In this document: one piece after another, positions 5,577 through 12,815 of the stretch | Layout of the letters: every line of letters begins with the position of its first letter | Position numbering within the stretch: position 1 is the first letter of the stretch | NCBI GenBank assembly: GCA_003695215.1 | Contig: RFIM01000118.1 | Location: 1 to 12,815, forward strand | Source of the DNA: Chloroflexota bacterium | GTDB lineage: Bacteria > Chloroflexota > Anaerolineae > Aggregatilineales > UBA2796 | Direction of reading: 5' to 3' | Length of the DNA stretch: 12,815 bases | Position numbers and translations under genes: made by a program | The notes under the pieces: generated by a model | What the model saw: the letters and a program-made list of their open reading frames with translations, nothing else | Database searches by the model: none | What the model was told of the DNA's origin: nothing

Positions 5577-7256
5577 ATGAAGAACCTTGTCAAGTTGTTC
5601 CTTTTGGGTGCGGCCTTCGCGCTCGTCTTCTCCGCTCTGCCCACAGCAACTAACGCGCAAGGCGGCGGTGGCGTGTTGATTGAGGCTACGTTCGGCAGCG
5701 GCCCGAACACCTTCAGCCCGCTTTTCTGCAACGATACAGCTTGCGCGCGCATTGTCGGCTTCCTGTTCCCTGGCCTGCTCGGCACTGACCCTGACCAGCA
5801 AACCATTGTCAAGGGCGTGCCCGAGGCGATGGCGCAAGACTGGGAGATCAGCGAGGACGGCCGCACGGTCACCTTCAAGCTCGCTCGCGACCGTAAGTGG
5901 TCAGATGGCACGCCGATCACTGCCCGCGACTTCCTGTTCTCGTGGCAAGTGGCGCAGAACGAAGCCACCAAGTCATTCCTGACCTTCTACACGGGCTTGA
6001 TCGAGAGCGTGGAAGCGCCTGATGACTACACGCTCGTCGTCACGCACAAAGTGGCCAGCTGCCGCGCTTTGGCTCAGAGCAGCCTGCCCTTCGTGCCTGC
6101 GCACATCTATGCTGAGACGGCGCCTGAGGCGCTGCGCGACCTGCCCTTCAACCTCAGCCCGAACGTCACAGCCGGCATCTTCAAGTTCGGCGAGTTCCGC
6201 ACGGGCGACCAAACCAGCCTGGTGACTGATCCTGACTACCCATTCGGCGCCGCCAAGCTCGATGGCTTCATCTACAAAGTGGTGCCCGATCAAACCGTCT
6301 TGGTTGAGCAGTTCCTGGCTGGCGAGACCAGCATCATTGACGGCGCGCCTGTCAACCGCCGCTCAGATATCAAAGCAGCCGAGGATCGCGGCGAAGTGAA
6401 GGTCTTCGACTTCCCTGGCAATTCATGGGACTACCTGGCTCTGAATTTTGCCGATCCGACCAACCCGCAGAACGGCTTGGATGCCAACGGCAATCCGATC
6501 GATCAAGGCAAGCACCCGCTCTTCGGCGATATCAAGGTGCGCCAAGCAATTGCCCGCGCCATTGATGTCGATAGCATCATCAAGGGCGCTGTCTTCGGCG
6601 AAGGCACGCGCATGGCTGCCAACTTGATCCCCACCTCATGGGCCGCTGACCCTGACTTGGAGCCAATCCCATACGATCCTGAGGCTGCCAAGAAGCTCCT
6701 GGCTGAGGCAGGCTGGACGCCCGGCCCGGATGGCATCCTAGTCAAAGATGGCGTGCGCTTCAGCTTCACCCTGTTCACCAATCAGGGCAACACCCGCCGT
6801 GAAGCAATCGGCACTATCGTTAAGGATCAGCTGGCTCAGGTCGGCATCGAAGTGGACTTCCAAACTATCGACTTCAATGTGCTGATCGACCGCTTCCGCA
6901 GCCAGACCTACGACGCCTTCATTCTCGGCTGGCGCAATGGCTATCCCGATGATCCGGATCAGACCCAGCTGTTCGCTCGCTCTTCGGATGTGGTCGGCAG
7001 CGGCAGCAACTTCACCAGCTGGAGCAATCCGCGCGTAGACGAGCTGCTGCAGAAAGGCCTCTCAACGCCTGGCTGCGCAGAGGAAGACCGCAACGTCTAC
7101 TACTATGAGCTGCAGCGCCTGTTCCAGGAAGAGCTGCCTTACATTCCGTTGTTCGTGATCAACGGTCAGTATGCCGCCCGCTCCAACGTGATCGGCTTCG
7201 ACCCGCGCCCGAACGAGTTGTTCTGGAACATTGAGACCTGGACGATCGCTCAGTGA
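5577..7256 (+). CDS. Peptide/nickel-type ABC transporter substrate-binding protein (SBP family 5)
   Basis: This 559-residue protein has the extracellular solute-binding family 5 fold used by Opp/Dpp/Nik-type importers. Visible family features are GLLGTDPD with VPEAMAQDWE near 66-90, the WKF-like strand and WSDGTPITARDFLFSW near 108-123, VRQAIARAID at 321-330, YDPEAAKKLLAEAGW at 366-380 and the C-terminal PYIPLF near 521. It starts with a Sec signal peptide (MKNLVK, then a hydrophobic stretch) and a likely signal peptidase I site at ANA/QG, residue 27. There is no lipobox cysteine. Cysteines at 51, 56, 162 and 500 could form disulfides. GAAGGA 8 bases before the ATG supports the start. It would capture an oligopeptide or similar solute outside the membrane. 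No permease or ATPase gene follows and a strong terminator closes the unit, so the partners are elsewhere. The ligand cannot be deduced. Confidence 0.92.
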   Translation: MKNLVKLFLLGAAFALVFSALPTATNAQGGGGVLIEATFGSGPNTFSPLFCNDTACARIVGFLFPGLLGTDPDQQTIVKGVPEAMAQDWEISEDGRTVTFKLARDRKWSDGTPITARDFLFSWQVAQNEATKSFLTFYTGLIESVEAPDDYTLVVTHKVASCRALAQSSLPFVPAHIYAETAPEALRDLPFNLSPNVTAGIFKFGEFRTGDQTSLVTDPDYPFGAAKLDGFIYKVVPDQTVLVEQFLAGETSIIDGAPVNRRSDIKAAEDRGEVKVFDFPGNSWDYLALNFADPTNPQNGLDANGNPIDQGKHPLFGDIKVRQAIARAIDVDSIIKGAVFGEGTRMAANLIPTSWAADPDLEPIPYDPEAAKKLLAEAGWTPGPDGILVKDGVRFSFTLFTNQGNTRREAIGTIVKDQLAQVGIEVDFQTIDFNVLIDRFRSQTYDAFILGWRNGYPDDPDQTQLFARSSDVVGSGSNFTSWSNPRVDELLQKGLSTPGCAEEDRNVYYYELQRLFQEELPYIPLFVINGQYAARSNVIGFDPRPNELFWNIETWTIAQ

Positions 7257-7257
7257 G

Positions 7258-7273
7258 TTGAGCCGAGGCTCAA
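7258..7273. other. Perfect inverted repeat just after the binding-protein stop codon
   Basis: TTGAGCC at 7258-7264 and GGCTCAA at 7267-7273 are exact complements around GA. It lies between the TGA at 7254-7256 and the terminator stem. Its GGCTC arm resembles the left arm of the following terminator, so the two hairpins could exchange partners; it may also shield the mRNA 3' end. Confidence 0.55.
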
Positions 7274-7276
7274 ACG

Positions 7277-7307
7277 AAGGCTCTCGCCGTATGGCGAGAG
7301 CCTTTTT
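7277..7307 (+). terminator. Intrinsic terminator after the substrate-binding protein gene
   Basis: A 12-bp perfect stem (AAGGCTCTCGCC paired with GGCGAGAGCCTT) with a GTAT loop is followed by a run of T ending at 7307. This is a textbook rho-independent terminator for the plus strand. It also lies just beyond the stop of hypE on the opposite strand and may slow minus-strand transcription, but that direction lacks a clear U-tract. Confidence 0.92.
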
Positions 7308-7329
7308 GATTCAGCGGCCAGAGCGCGCC

Positions 7330-8361
7330 CTAGCAAATGCGCGGCAATTGCTCGCCGCTGAGCATGTCCACGATGCGGCTGACGCCGATGCGGCTCTGCG
7401 CCGTCACCTTGCCCTTGGCATCGGCGCGCACCTCACCGACTTGCACAGCGCCTTCGCCAATGGCTTCCAAAGCGCGCTCGGCTTGTGCTTGCGGCACAAA
7501 GGCCACAAAGCGCCCTTCGTTGGCCACATAGAGCGGATCCAAGCCAAGAATTTCGCAGGCTGCGCGCACCTCATCGCGGATTGGAATGCGCGCCTCATCA
7601 ATGTGCAGATGCAAGCCGCAGCCTTTGGCAATTTCCACCAAACTACTCGCCATGCCGCCACGAGTCATATCCCGTAGGCAGTGAACGCTCACGCCTGCTT
7701 CGATCAGGCGCATCACAGGCGCCGCCAACGGCGCGCAGTCGCTCTCAATGGCTGATTCGAAAGTCAAGCCTTCGCGAACGGCCATGATGGCAATGCCATG
7801 CCGACCGAGATCGCCGTTGATCAGGATCGCATCGCCTTCGCGCACCATGTGCGGCGCAATGACCAGATCGTGTTCGATCGCGCCGATGCCAGCTGTGTTA
7901 ATGAACACGCCATCGCCCTTGCCGCGATCGACCACTTTGGTATCGCCAGTGACGATCTGCACCTCAGCAGCTTCAGCCGCAGCGCGTATGGACTGCACCA
8001 CGCGCCAAAGCGTCTCCATCGGCAGGCCTTCCTCAAGGATCAAGCTCAGGCTCAGATAGCGCGGCCGTGCGCCGCACATCGCTAGATCGTTGACCGTCCC
8101 GTTGACCGCTAGCGTGCCGATATCGCCGCCCGGAAAGAAGAGCGGCTTGACCACGAACGAGTCGGTCGTGAAGGCGAGACGGCTGCCGTTGAAGGTCAAC
8201 GTTGCGCCGTCATGCCCCATAGCGCTGATCGGATTAGCGAACGTCGGCGCGATCAGCTTATCCAAGAGTTGGTGCATCAACTTGCCGCCGCTGCCATGCG
8301 CCAAGAGCACCTGTGGATACTCCGAGATCGGAATCGGGCAGCTGAAGGTGAATTCGCTCAT
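7330..8361 (-). CDS. hypE: HypE, hydrogenase maturation carbamoyl dehydratase
   Basis: This 343-residue protein has the normal length for HypE. It belongs to the PurM/AIR synthase-like ATPase family. Visible signatures are AHGSGGKLMHQLL near 21-33, FTTDSFVVKPLFFPGGD at 64-80, AVNGTVNDLAMCGA at 85-98, IVTGDTKVV near 136-144, CLRDMTRGG and GLDPLYVANEG. The C-terminus PRIC ends in the catalytic Cys343. HypF carbamoylates this cysteine, and HypE dehydrates the product with ATP to a thiocyanate that supplies the cyanide ligands of the [NiFe]-hydrogenase iron. Cyanide is passed to the HypC-HypD complex in the cytosol. All key parts are intact. The ATG overlaps the hypD stop by 4 bases (ATGA), and GGAGG (8370-8366) inside hypD precedes it, so translation is coupled. 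The hydrogenase itself and hypF are not in the window. Confidence 0.97.
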   Translation of the reverse strand: MSEFTFSCPIPISEYPQVLLAHGSGGKLMHQLLDKLIAPTFANPISAMGHDGATLTFNGSRLAFTTDSFVVKPLFFPGGDIGTLAVNGTVNDLAMCGARPRYLSLSLILEEGLPMETLWRVVQSIRAAAEAAEVQIVTGDTKVVDRGKGDGVFINTAGIGAIEHDLVIAPHMVREGDAILINGDLGRHGIAIMAVREGLTFESAIESDCAPLAAPVMRLIEAGVSVHCLRDMTRGGMASSLVEIAKGCGLHLHIDEARIPIRDEVRAACEILGLDPLYVANEGRFVAFVPQAQAERALEAIGEGAVQVGEVRADAKGKVTAQSRIGVSRIVDMLSGEQLPRIC

Positions 8362-9467
8362 GTGGCCTCCGCCTGACCGACGTTGTGCAGCCGATAGCGG
8401 TAATAAGCGGCGCAGGCGCCTTCACTGCTGACCATTGTGGCGCCGAGCGGATGCTCAGGTGTGCAGCGCGTGCCGAAGGCAGGGCATTCGTTCGGCTTTT
8501 TGGCGCCTTGCAAGATCAGGCCGCTGAGGCACTCGCTGCTCTCTTGCGCCGTGTAGCTTGCCACGCCAAAGCGCTTCTCAGCATCGAAAGCGGCATAGCC
8601 AGCCCGCAGCGCCAAGCCGCTGGCAGGTATCTCGCCGATCCCGCGCCATTTGCGCGGCACAACCTCGAACACCTCGCGGATCAAGGCAATGGCGTGTGTG
8701 TTGCCTTCCCGCGTGACCGCCCGCGCATACTGATTCTCGACCTCGGCGCGCCCTTCTTCAAGCTGCTTGACCGCCATATAGACGCCTTGCATGATATCCA
8801 GCGGCTCAAAGCCTGTGACCACAAACGGCACACCGTATTTGCGCGCCAATGGCTCATACTCAGTGTAGCCCATCACGGCGCAAACATGCCCTGCTGCCAA
8901 AAAGGCCTGCACACGATTGCCCTCTGCCGAGAGAATCGCCTCGATAGCTGGCGGCACTAGCACGTGCGAGACCAGAATTGAGAAGTTAGTGATGCCCAGC
9001 TTGTGCGCTTGGTAGACTGCCATTGCATTAGCAGGCGCTGTGGTCTCAAAGCCCACTGCGAAGAAGACGACTTGCTTCTCGGGATTCGCTTGCGCCAATT
9101 TGAGCGCGTCTAGCGGCGAGTAGACCATGCGCACATCGGCGCCGCGCGCTTTGCAGCTGAGCAGATCGCCGTGCGAGCCTGGCACGCGCAGCATATCGCC
9201 AAAGCTGGTGAAGATCACGTTCGGCTGCGCCGCGATCTCCAGCGCTTTGTCGATCAGCTCAAGCGGCGTCACACATACAGGGCAGCCTGGCCCATGCAGC
9301 AAGGTGATCTGTGGCGGAAGCAGCTCGTCGATGCCAAAGCGCAGAATGGCGTGCGTTTGCCCGCCACAAACTTCCATCAGCGTCCATGAGCGCCTGACTA
9401 ACTTTGCCAGCAAGGCCGCATACTTGTGGACGGCCTCTGCATCGCGATATTCGTCGATATAGCGCAT
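8358..9467 (-). CDS. hypD: HypD, hydrogenase Fe-CN/CO cofactor assembly scaffold
   Basis: This 369-residue protein has standard HypD length. HypD is an iron-sulfur protein that, with HypC, holds the iron on which the CN and CO ligands of [NiFe]-hydrogenase are built. Visible motifs are CGGQTH at 34-39 (C34), HGPGCPVCV at 58-66 (C62, C65), FAVGFETTAPA near 136-146, and the [4Fe-4S] cysteines C313, C328, C335 and C352 in the C-terminal part. All hallmark cysteines are present, so the protein should be functional. ATG 9467 has GGAGG (9480-9476) 8 bases upstream. The gene starts 38 bases after the alaS stop with no terminator between, so it is probably in one transcript with alaS and hypE. HypC, normally the direct partner and often the neighbouring gene, is absent here. 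Confidence 0.97.
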   Translation of the reverse strand: MRYIDEYRDAEAVHKYAALLAKLVRRSWTLMEVCGGQTHAILRFGIDELLPPQITLLHGPGCPVCVTPLELIDKALEIAAQPNVIFTSFGDMLRVPGSHGDLLSCKARGADVRMVYSPLDALKLAQANPEKQVVFFAVGFETTAPANAMAVYQAHKLGITNFSILVSHVLVPPAIEAILSAEGNRVQAFLAAGHVCAVMGYTEYEPLARKYGVPFVVTGFEPLDIMQGVYMAVKQLEEGRAEVENQYARAVTREGNTHAIALIREVFEVVPRKWRGIGEIPASGLALRAGYAAFDAEKRFGVASYTAQESSECLSGLILQGAKKPNECPAFGTRCTPEHPLGATMVSSEGACAAYYRYRLHNVGQAEAT

Positions 9468-9505
9468 GCTCTATGCCTCCAGCTAGGATCGCGCGTCTGC
9501 GCGCC

Positions 9506-12211
9506 TCATCCGCTATGACCGAGCGCCTCGATCACCAGTTTGCGCGCTGCGCTGAGCGCCTCAGGTAGCTTGCTCGCCTCTTTGCCGCCCGCTTGCGCCA
9601 TGTTCGGGCGCCCGCCGCCGCCGCCGCCGACTATCGGCGCGATCTGCTTGATCAGATTGCCGGCGTGAACGCGCTTCGCCAAATCGTCGGTCACTGCCGC
9701 GATCAGCTGCGGCTTCTCATCGCTGCTCAGCGCGCCAAAGATGACCACACCCGATTTCATGCGATCTCTGAACCAATCGGTCATCTCCCGCAGCGTCTCT
9801 GCAGATGCCGTGCCGACCTGCGCCACAAGCACGTTCACGCCGTTGACTTTCTCCGTCTTCGCCAAGAGCGTATCGAAGACCATCTTCGCGAGCTGTGAGC
9901 GCAAGCGCGCATTCTCGCGACGGGCTTCCGCTAGCTCGGCTTGGAGCGCCTCAAGGCGCATCAGCACGCCATCAGCAGTTGTGCCCAGCTTGAGCGCCGT
10001 CTGGCGCAAGGTATCCAGTTGCCGTGCGATGTATTGCTGCGCAGCAGCGCCCGTCAGCGCCTCGATGCGCCGCGTACCTTGCGCTACGCTGCCTTCAGTT
10101 GTGATGATGAACGAACCGATCAGGGCTGTAGACGGCACATGCGTTCCGCCGCATAGCTCATAGCTATATTTGCCGTTCATCAAGCCGGGCCCATCAACCA
10201 GGACTGTGCGCACGCGCTCGCCATACTTCTCGCCGAAGAGCGCCATAGCGCCTTCTTTGCGCGCCTCTTCAAGGCTCTTTTCAGCGATGATCACAGGCAT
10301 GTTTGCAGTGATGGCCGCGTTGATATTGCTGTTGAGCTGCGCGATCTCCTCAGGCGTCAGCGCTGAGTCGTGGCTGAAGTCAAAGCGCAGACGATCCGGC
10401 GCTACCAGAGAGCCTTTCTGCTGCACGTGATTGCCCAGCAGAGCGCGCAGCTGCGCGTGCAGCAGGTGCGTCGCTGTGTGATTGCGCATGATGTTCCAGC
10501 GACGCACTTCGTCCACTTGTGCCACACCGGTATCGCCGAGCTTAGGCTGCCCTTGCACGACTTCGCCAATATGGACGATCAGCCCGCTGATCGGGCGGCG
10601 CACGTCCTCCACGTCTATGGCCCAAGTCGCGCCGCGCAGCACGCCCGTATCGCTGACCTGGCCGCCCGCCTCGACGTAGAATGGCGTAGCCTGCACCACC
10701 ACTTCCACGCGGTCGCCAACTTCGGCGCACTCAACAGGCTGGCCATCACGCAAGATGGCTAGGATGCGGATGTTCTTGGTCAGGTCGCCGTAGGGATTGT
10801 AGACCACGCCTTCTTCGCGCAGCGCGCCAATGCCCTGCAGCTCGCGCAGAAGCACAGCGTATACTTCGGCGCTCTCAATAGTGCCCATTGCCTGCCCGCC
10901 GCCGCTGATCAGGCTGTGTTGCGCCTCTTCTTGGGCATAGCCCGCCTCGTCCACGTCATAGCCCTTCTCACGGGCGACGTCCCGCGTGACTTCGAAGGGC
11001 AAGCCCAGCGAACTCTTCAGAAAGAAGGCATCGGCGCCACTGAGCTTGCCGCCTGCAGGCAATCGAGCGAGCATCTCGTCCAATTGCTGTAAGCCGCGCT
11101 CCAAAGTGCGCCCAAAGCGAATTTCTTCCTGAGTCAGTGCCTTGCGGATCGCCTCGCGACGCTCGACCAGCTCTTTGTAATGGCTGCCCATCACCTCGAT
11201 AACCGCCTCTGCTACCTCAGCCAAGAATGGCTCTTGGAAGCCGATACGCCTGCCATAGCGCGCCGCGCGCCGAATGACCATGCGGCACACTGAGCCGCGA
11301 TCTTTCGGCCCGGGCAGCACGCCGTCGGCGATCAGGAAAGACGCCGCGCGCACATGATCGGCAATCACGTGATAGGGCACAGGATCGGCTTGGTAATCTG
11401 CAGGCGTGCTATTGTTCAGCTTCTGAATGCGCGCGATGATCGGCGTGAACAGATCGGTCTGATAGTTGCTCTGCACGCCCTGCAGCACGCTCACGATGCG
11501 CTCCAAGCCCATGCCTGTATCCACGCTGGGCGCAGGCAAGGGCTCGCGGCTGCCATCCATGCGCTGGTTATACTGCATGAAGACCAGATTCCAGACTTCG
11601 AAGAGCCGCCCTGTATCTTCAGCCAGCTCACGAGCGATAGTTTGGAAGTCGGTGCCGCGCTCAGGCTGCCAATCCCAGAAAATCTCGCTACACGGGCCGC
11701 ACGGGCCTACATCCGCCATTTGCCAGAAGTTGGTCTTATCGCCCAAGCGATGAACGCGCTCAGGTGCGATGCCGATCTCTTCTGTCCAGACGCGGTAGGC
11801 TTCGTCATCATGCGTGTGCACAGTGAAATAAAGTCGATCGGCAGGCAGGCCATAAACTTTGGTCAATAAATCGTAGGCGAAGCGGCACGCCTGAGACTTG
11901 AAGTAATCGCCAAAGCTGAAGTTGCCTAGCATCTCGAAGAAGGTGTGGTGGCGCGGCGACGGGCCGACGTTCTCCAAGTCGTTGTGCTTGCCGCTGACGC
12001 GCATACATTTCTGGGCTGTGGCAGCGCGTTTATAAGGGCGCTGATCGAGACCGAGAAAGACATCTTTGAACTGCACCATGCCGGCATTGGTGAAAAGCAG
12101 CGTCGGATCGTTGCTCGGCACGAGCGAAGAAGAGCTCACAATTTGATGCTGATGCCCTTCAAAAAAGTCGAGGAAGGCTTGGCGCGCTTCGGCGCTGGTC
12201 ATGCGTTTCAT
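9506..12211 (-). CDS. alaS: Alanine--tRNA ligase
   Basis: This 901-residue class II synthetase charges tRNA-Ala in the cytosol. The N-terminal catalytic domain shows LFTNAGMVQFKD near 39-50, the motif 2 region RHHTFFEMLGNFSFGDYFK at 88-105 and DTGMGLERI at 231-239. A helical tRNA-recognition domain follows. The editing domain has NHTATH (H578, H582) and CGGTH (C687, H691), the zinc-site residues that clear mischarged Ser and Gly. A coiled-coil linker near 750-775 leads to the C-Ala domain with GGGGGGRP and a conserved lysine-rich tail. Length and domain order are complete. ATG 12211 was taken as start; AGGA lies 13 bases upstream, rather far, so the second in-frame ATG at 12202 is also possible. 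A promoter at 12290-12262 faces it. It appears to head an operon with hypD and hypE. Confidence 0.98.
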   Translation of the reverse strand: MKRMTSAEARQAFLDFFEGHQHQIVSSSSLVPSNDPTLLFTNAGMVQFKDVFLGLDQRPYKRAATAQKCMRVSGKHNDLENVGPSPRHHTFFEMLGNFSFGDYFKSQACRFAYDLLTKVYGLPADRLYFTVHTHDDEAYRVWTEEIGIAPERVHRLGDKTNFWQMADVGPCGPCSEIFWDWQPERGTDFQTIARELAEDTGRLFEVWNLVFMQYNQRMDGSREPLPAPSVDTGMGLERIVSVLQGVQSNYQTDLFTPIIARIQKLNNSTPADYQADPVPYHVIADHVRAASFLIADGVLPGPKDRGSVCRMVIRRAARYGRRIGFQEPFLAEVAEAVIEVMGSHYKELVERREAIRKALTQEEIRFGRTLERGLQQLDEMLARLPAGGKLSGADAFFLKSSLGLPFEVTRDVAREKGYDVDEAGYAQEEAQHSLISGGGQAMGTIESAEVYAVLLRELQGIGALREEGVVYNPYGDLTKNIRILAILRDGQPVECAEVGDRVEVVVQATPFYVEAGGQVSDTGVLRGATWAIDVEDVRRPISGLIVHIGEVVQGQPKLGDTGVAQVDEVRRWNIMRNHTATHLLHAQLRALLGNHVQQKGSLVAPDRLRFDFSHDSALTPEEIAQLNSNINAAITANMPVIIAEKSLEEARKEGAMALFGEKYGERVRTVLVDGPGLMNGKYSYELCGGTHVPSTALIGSFIITTEGSVAQGTRRIEALTGAAAQQYIARQLDTLRQTALKLGTTADGVLMRLEALQAELAEARRENARLRSQLAKMVFDTLLAKTEKVNGVNVLVAQVGTASAETLREMTDWFRDRMKSGVVIFGALSSDEKPQLIAAVTDDLAKRVHAGNLIKQIAPIVGGGGGGRPNMAQAGGKEASKLPEALSAARKLVIEALGHSG

Positions 12212-12261
12212 AGCAGCTGTTGATTCCTAAAGCACTCTCAGGCAAGTCGTTCTCACCCACT

Positions 12262-12290
12262 ATTATGCCGCTAGGCCGCGCTTTTGGAAA
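12262..12290 (-). promoter_or_regulatory. Candidate promoter of the alaS-hypD-hypE unit
   Basis: On the minus strand TTTCCA (12290-12285, 4 of 6) is followed by 17 bases and CATAAT (12267-12262, 5 of 6). Transcription would start near 12255, about 44 bases before the alaS ATG. The site lies in the 88-base gap between alaS and the preceding gene. I see no T-box-like specifier or long leader, so no tRNA-dependent control is evident. Confidence 0.5.
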
Positions 12291-12299
12291 TGACGGATT

Positions 12300-12815
12300 T
12301 CAATCGTGCAGCCAGAAAGTATAGAGATAGCGCGGCTCGGCGTAGAAGCGAAAGGTGCCGTCTTCTGCTACAGCTAAGGCGCCACCGCTCGGCGCTTCTG
12401 CCAACGAAATCGACTCACAGCAGGCGAACCGACGCAGCGGTCGGATAGCGATCCACGCACCTTGATCGGACTCTAGCCTGCCACGCAAAATCACGCCTGA
12501 GCGCATCGGATCGTCAGGCAGTTTGCAGGCGCTGAGCCGAAAGCGCGGCTCATCCACGCGCGCAAGCTGCTGGGCAAGGTTCGTTGCTGAGCGCAAGCCA
12601 ATCTCTTGGGCGAAGCGCGCCGCCTGCTCTTGCAAATCTGTTAAGTAGCCTAGCAAAGCAGATTCGGCAGCCTTCTGAGCCTCAGTTGAGAGAAATTCGC
12701 TAGTGCGATCGAAGACCGGTTGCCACAGCTGCGCAATCAGGCGCTGTGGCTGGCGCGGCAAGGCAGCATGCCCTTGCAGAGCCGCAAAAACGATCAGCGG
12801 CTCGAAGGTATCGCT
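12300..12815 (-). CDS. Unrecognised protein, C-terminal part (5' end beyond window)
   Basis: The frame is open from the right edge to TGA at 12302-12300, giving 171 residues with no start that must be used; the gene very likely begins outside the window. I do not recognise the family. The first about 85 residues look helical and are rich in Leu, Ala, Gln and charged residues, including a stretch with near-heptad Leu/Ala spacing. The rest (about 90-171) looks like a small beta domain with DDPMRSGVILRGRLE, a CC pair and the ending YLYTFWLHD. No transmembrane segment or signal peptide is visible in this part. It lies 88 bases upstream of alaS on the same strand, and alaS has its own candidate promoter, so a functional link is not implied. 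Confidence 0.65.
   Translation of the reverse strand, partial: SDTFEPLIVFAALQGHAALPRQPQRLIAQLWQPVFDRTSEFLSTEAQKAAESALLGYLTDLQEQAARFAQEIGLRSATNLAQQLARVDEPRFRLSACKLPDDPMRSGVILRGRLESDQGAWIAIRPLRRFACCESISLAEAPSGGALAVAEDGTFRFYAEPRYLYTFWLHD

Noticed and set aside
5345..5971. 208-residue minus-strand frame crossing the divergent intergenic region
   Set aside because: It overlaps the signal peptide and N-terminus of the substrate-binding protein and both promoters, and has no recognisable domain.
8385..8960. 191-residue open frame on the plus strand
   Set aside because: Antisense to hypD, whose conserved cysteine motifs define the real coding frame.
1..12815. CRISPR array, tRNA, rRNA, insertion sequence or attachment site
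   Set aside because: No spaced short repeats, cloverleaf with CCA end, ribosomal motif, transposase or integrase gene, or terminal inverted repeats were seen; the only tandem repeats are WD40 coding units.

Overview
The window looks like bacterial chromosome, most likely from a Chloroflexota-type organism. The grounds are a transaldolase/phosphoglucose isomerase fusion, WD40-repeat proteins with nearly identical blades, an AdoB12-type MerR photoregulator and a moderately high GC content (judged by eye, not calculated). The lineage is an inference. No mobile element, CRISPR array, tRNA or rRNA is visible, and genes are tightly packed.

Left part, plus strand: the 3' end of a WD40 beta-propeller gene (2-277), then a CarH/LitR-type cobalamin-dependent MerR regulator (387-1358) behind a near-consensus sigma70-type promoter. 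The regulator converges with zero spacing on a minus-strand group. In transcription order that group is a small Cys-rich lipoprotein (5352-4801), a two-zinc-ribbon protein (4755-4288) and the transaldolase-PGI fusion (4220-1359). The fusion keeps PGI catalytic residues but has lost most transaldolase active-site residues.

Middle: a divergent regulatory region (5353-5576) has promoters facing both ways and inverted repeats. It drives the lipoprotein group leftwards and a solitary family 5 (Opp/Dpp-like) substrate-binding protein (5577-7256) rightwards. The latter ends at a strong intrinsic terminator (7277-7307).

Right part, minus strand: an apparent alaS-hypD-hypE operon (12211-7330). It couples alanyl-tRNA synthetase with two [NiFe]-hydrogenase cofactor maturation proteins. 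hypD and hypE overlap by 4 bases. hypA, B, C and F are not in the window, so the Fe(CN)2CO assembly pathway must be completed elsewhere. Upstream of alaS is the 3' part of an unrecognised minus-strand gene that runs off the right edge.

The most notable points are the degenerate transaldolase half of the fusion, the complete set of CarH light-sensing residues in the MerR protein with a duplicated 11-mer around its promoter and start, and the placement of hypD-hypE behind alaS. I saw no convincing wholly new multi-gene system.
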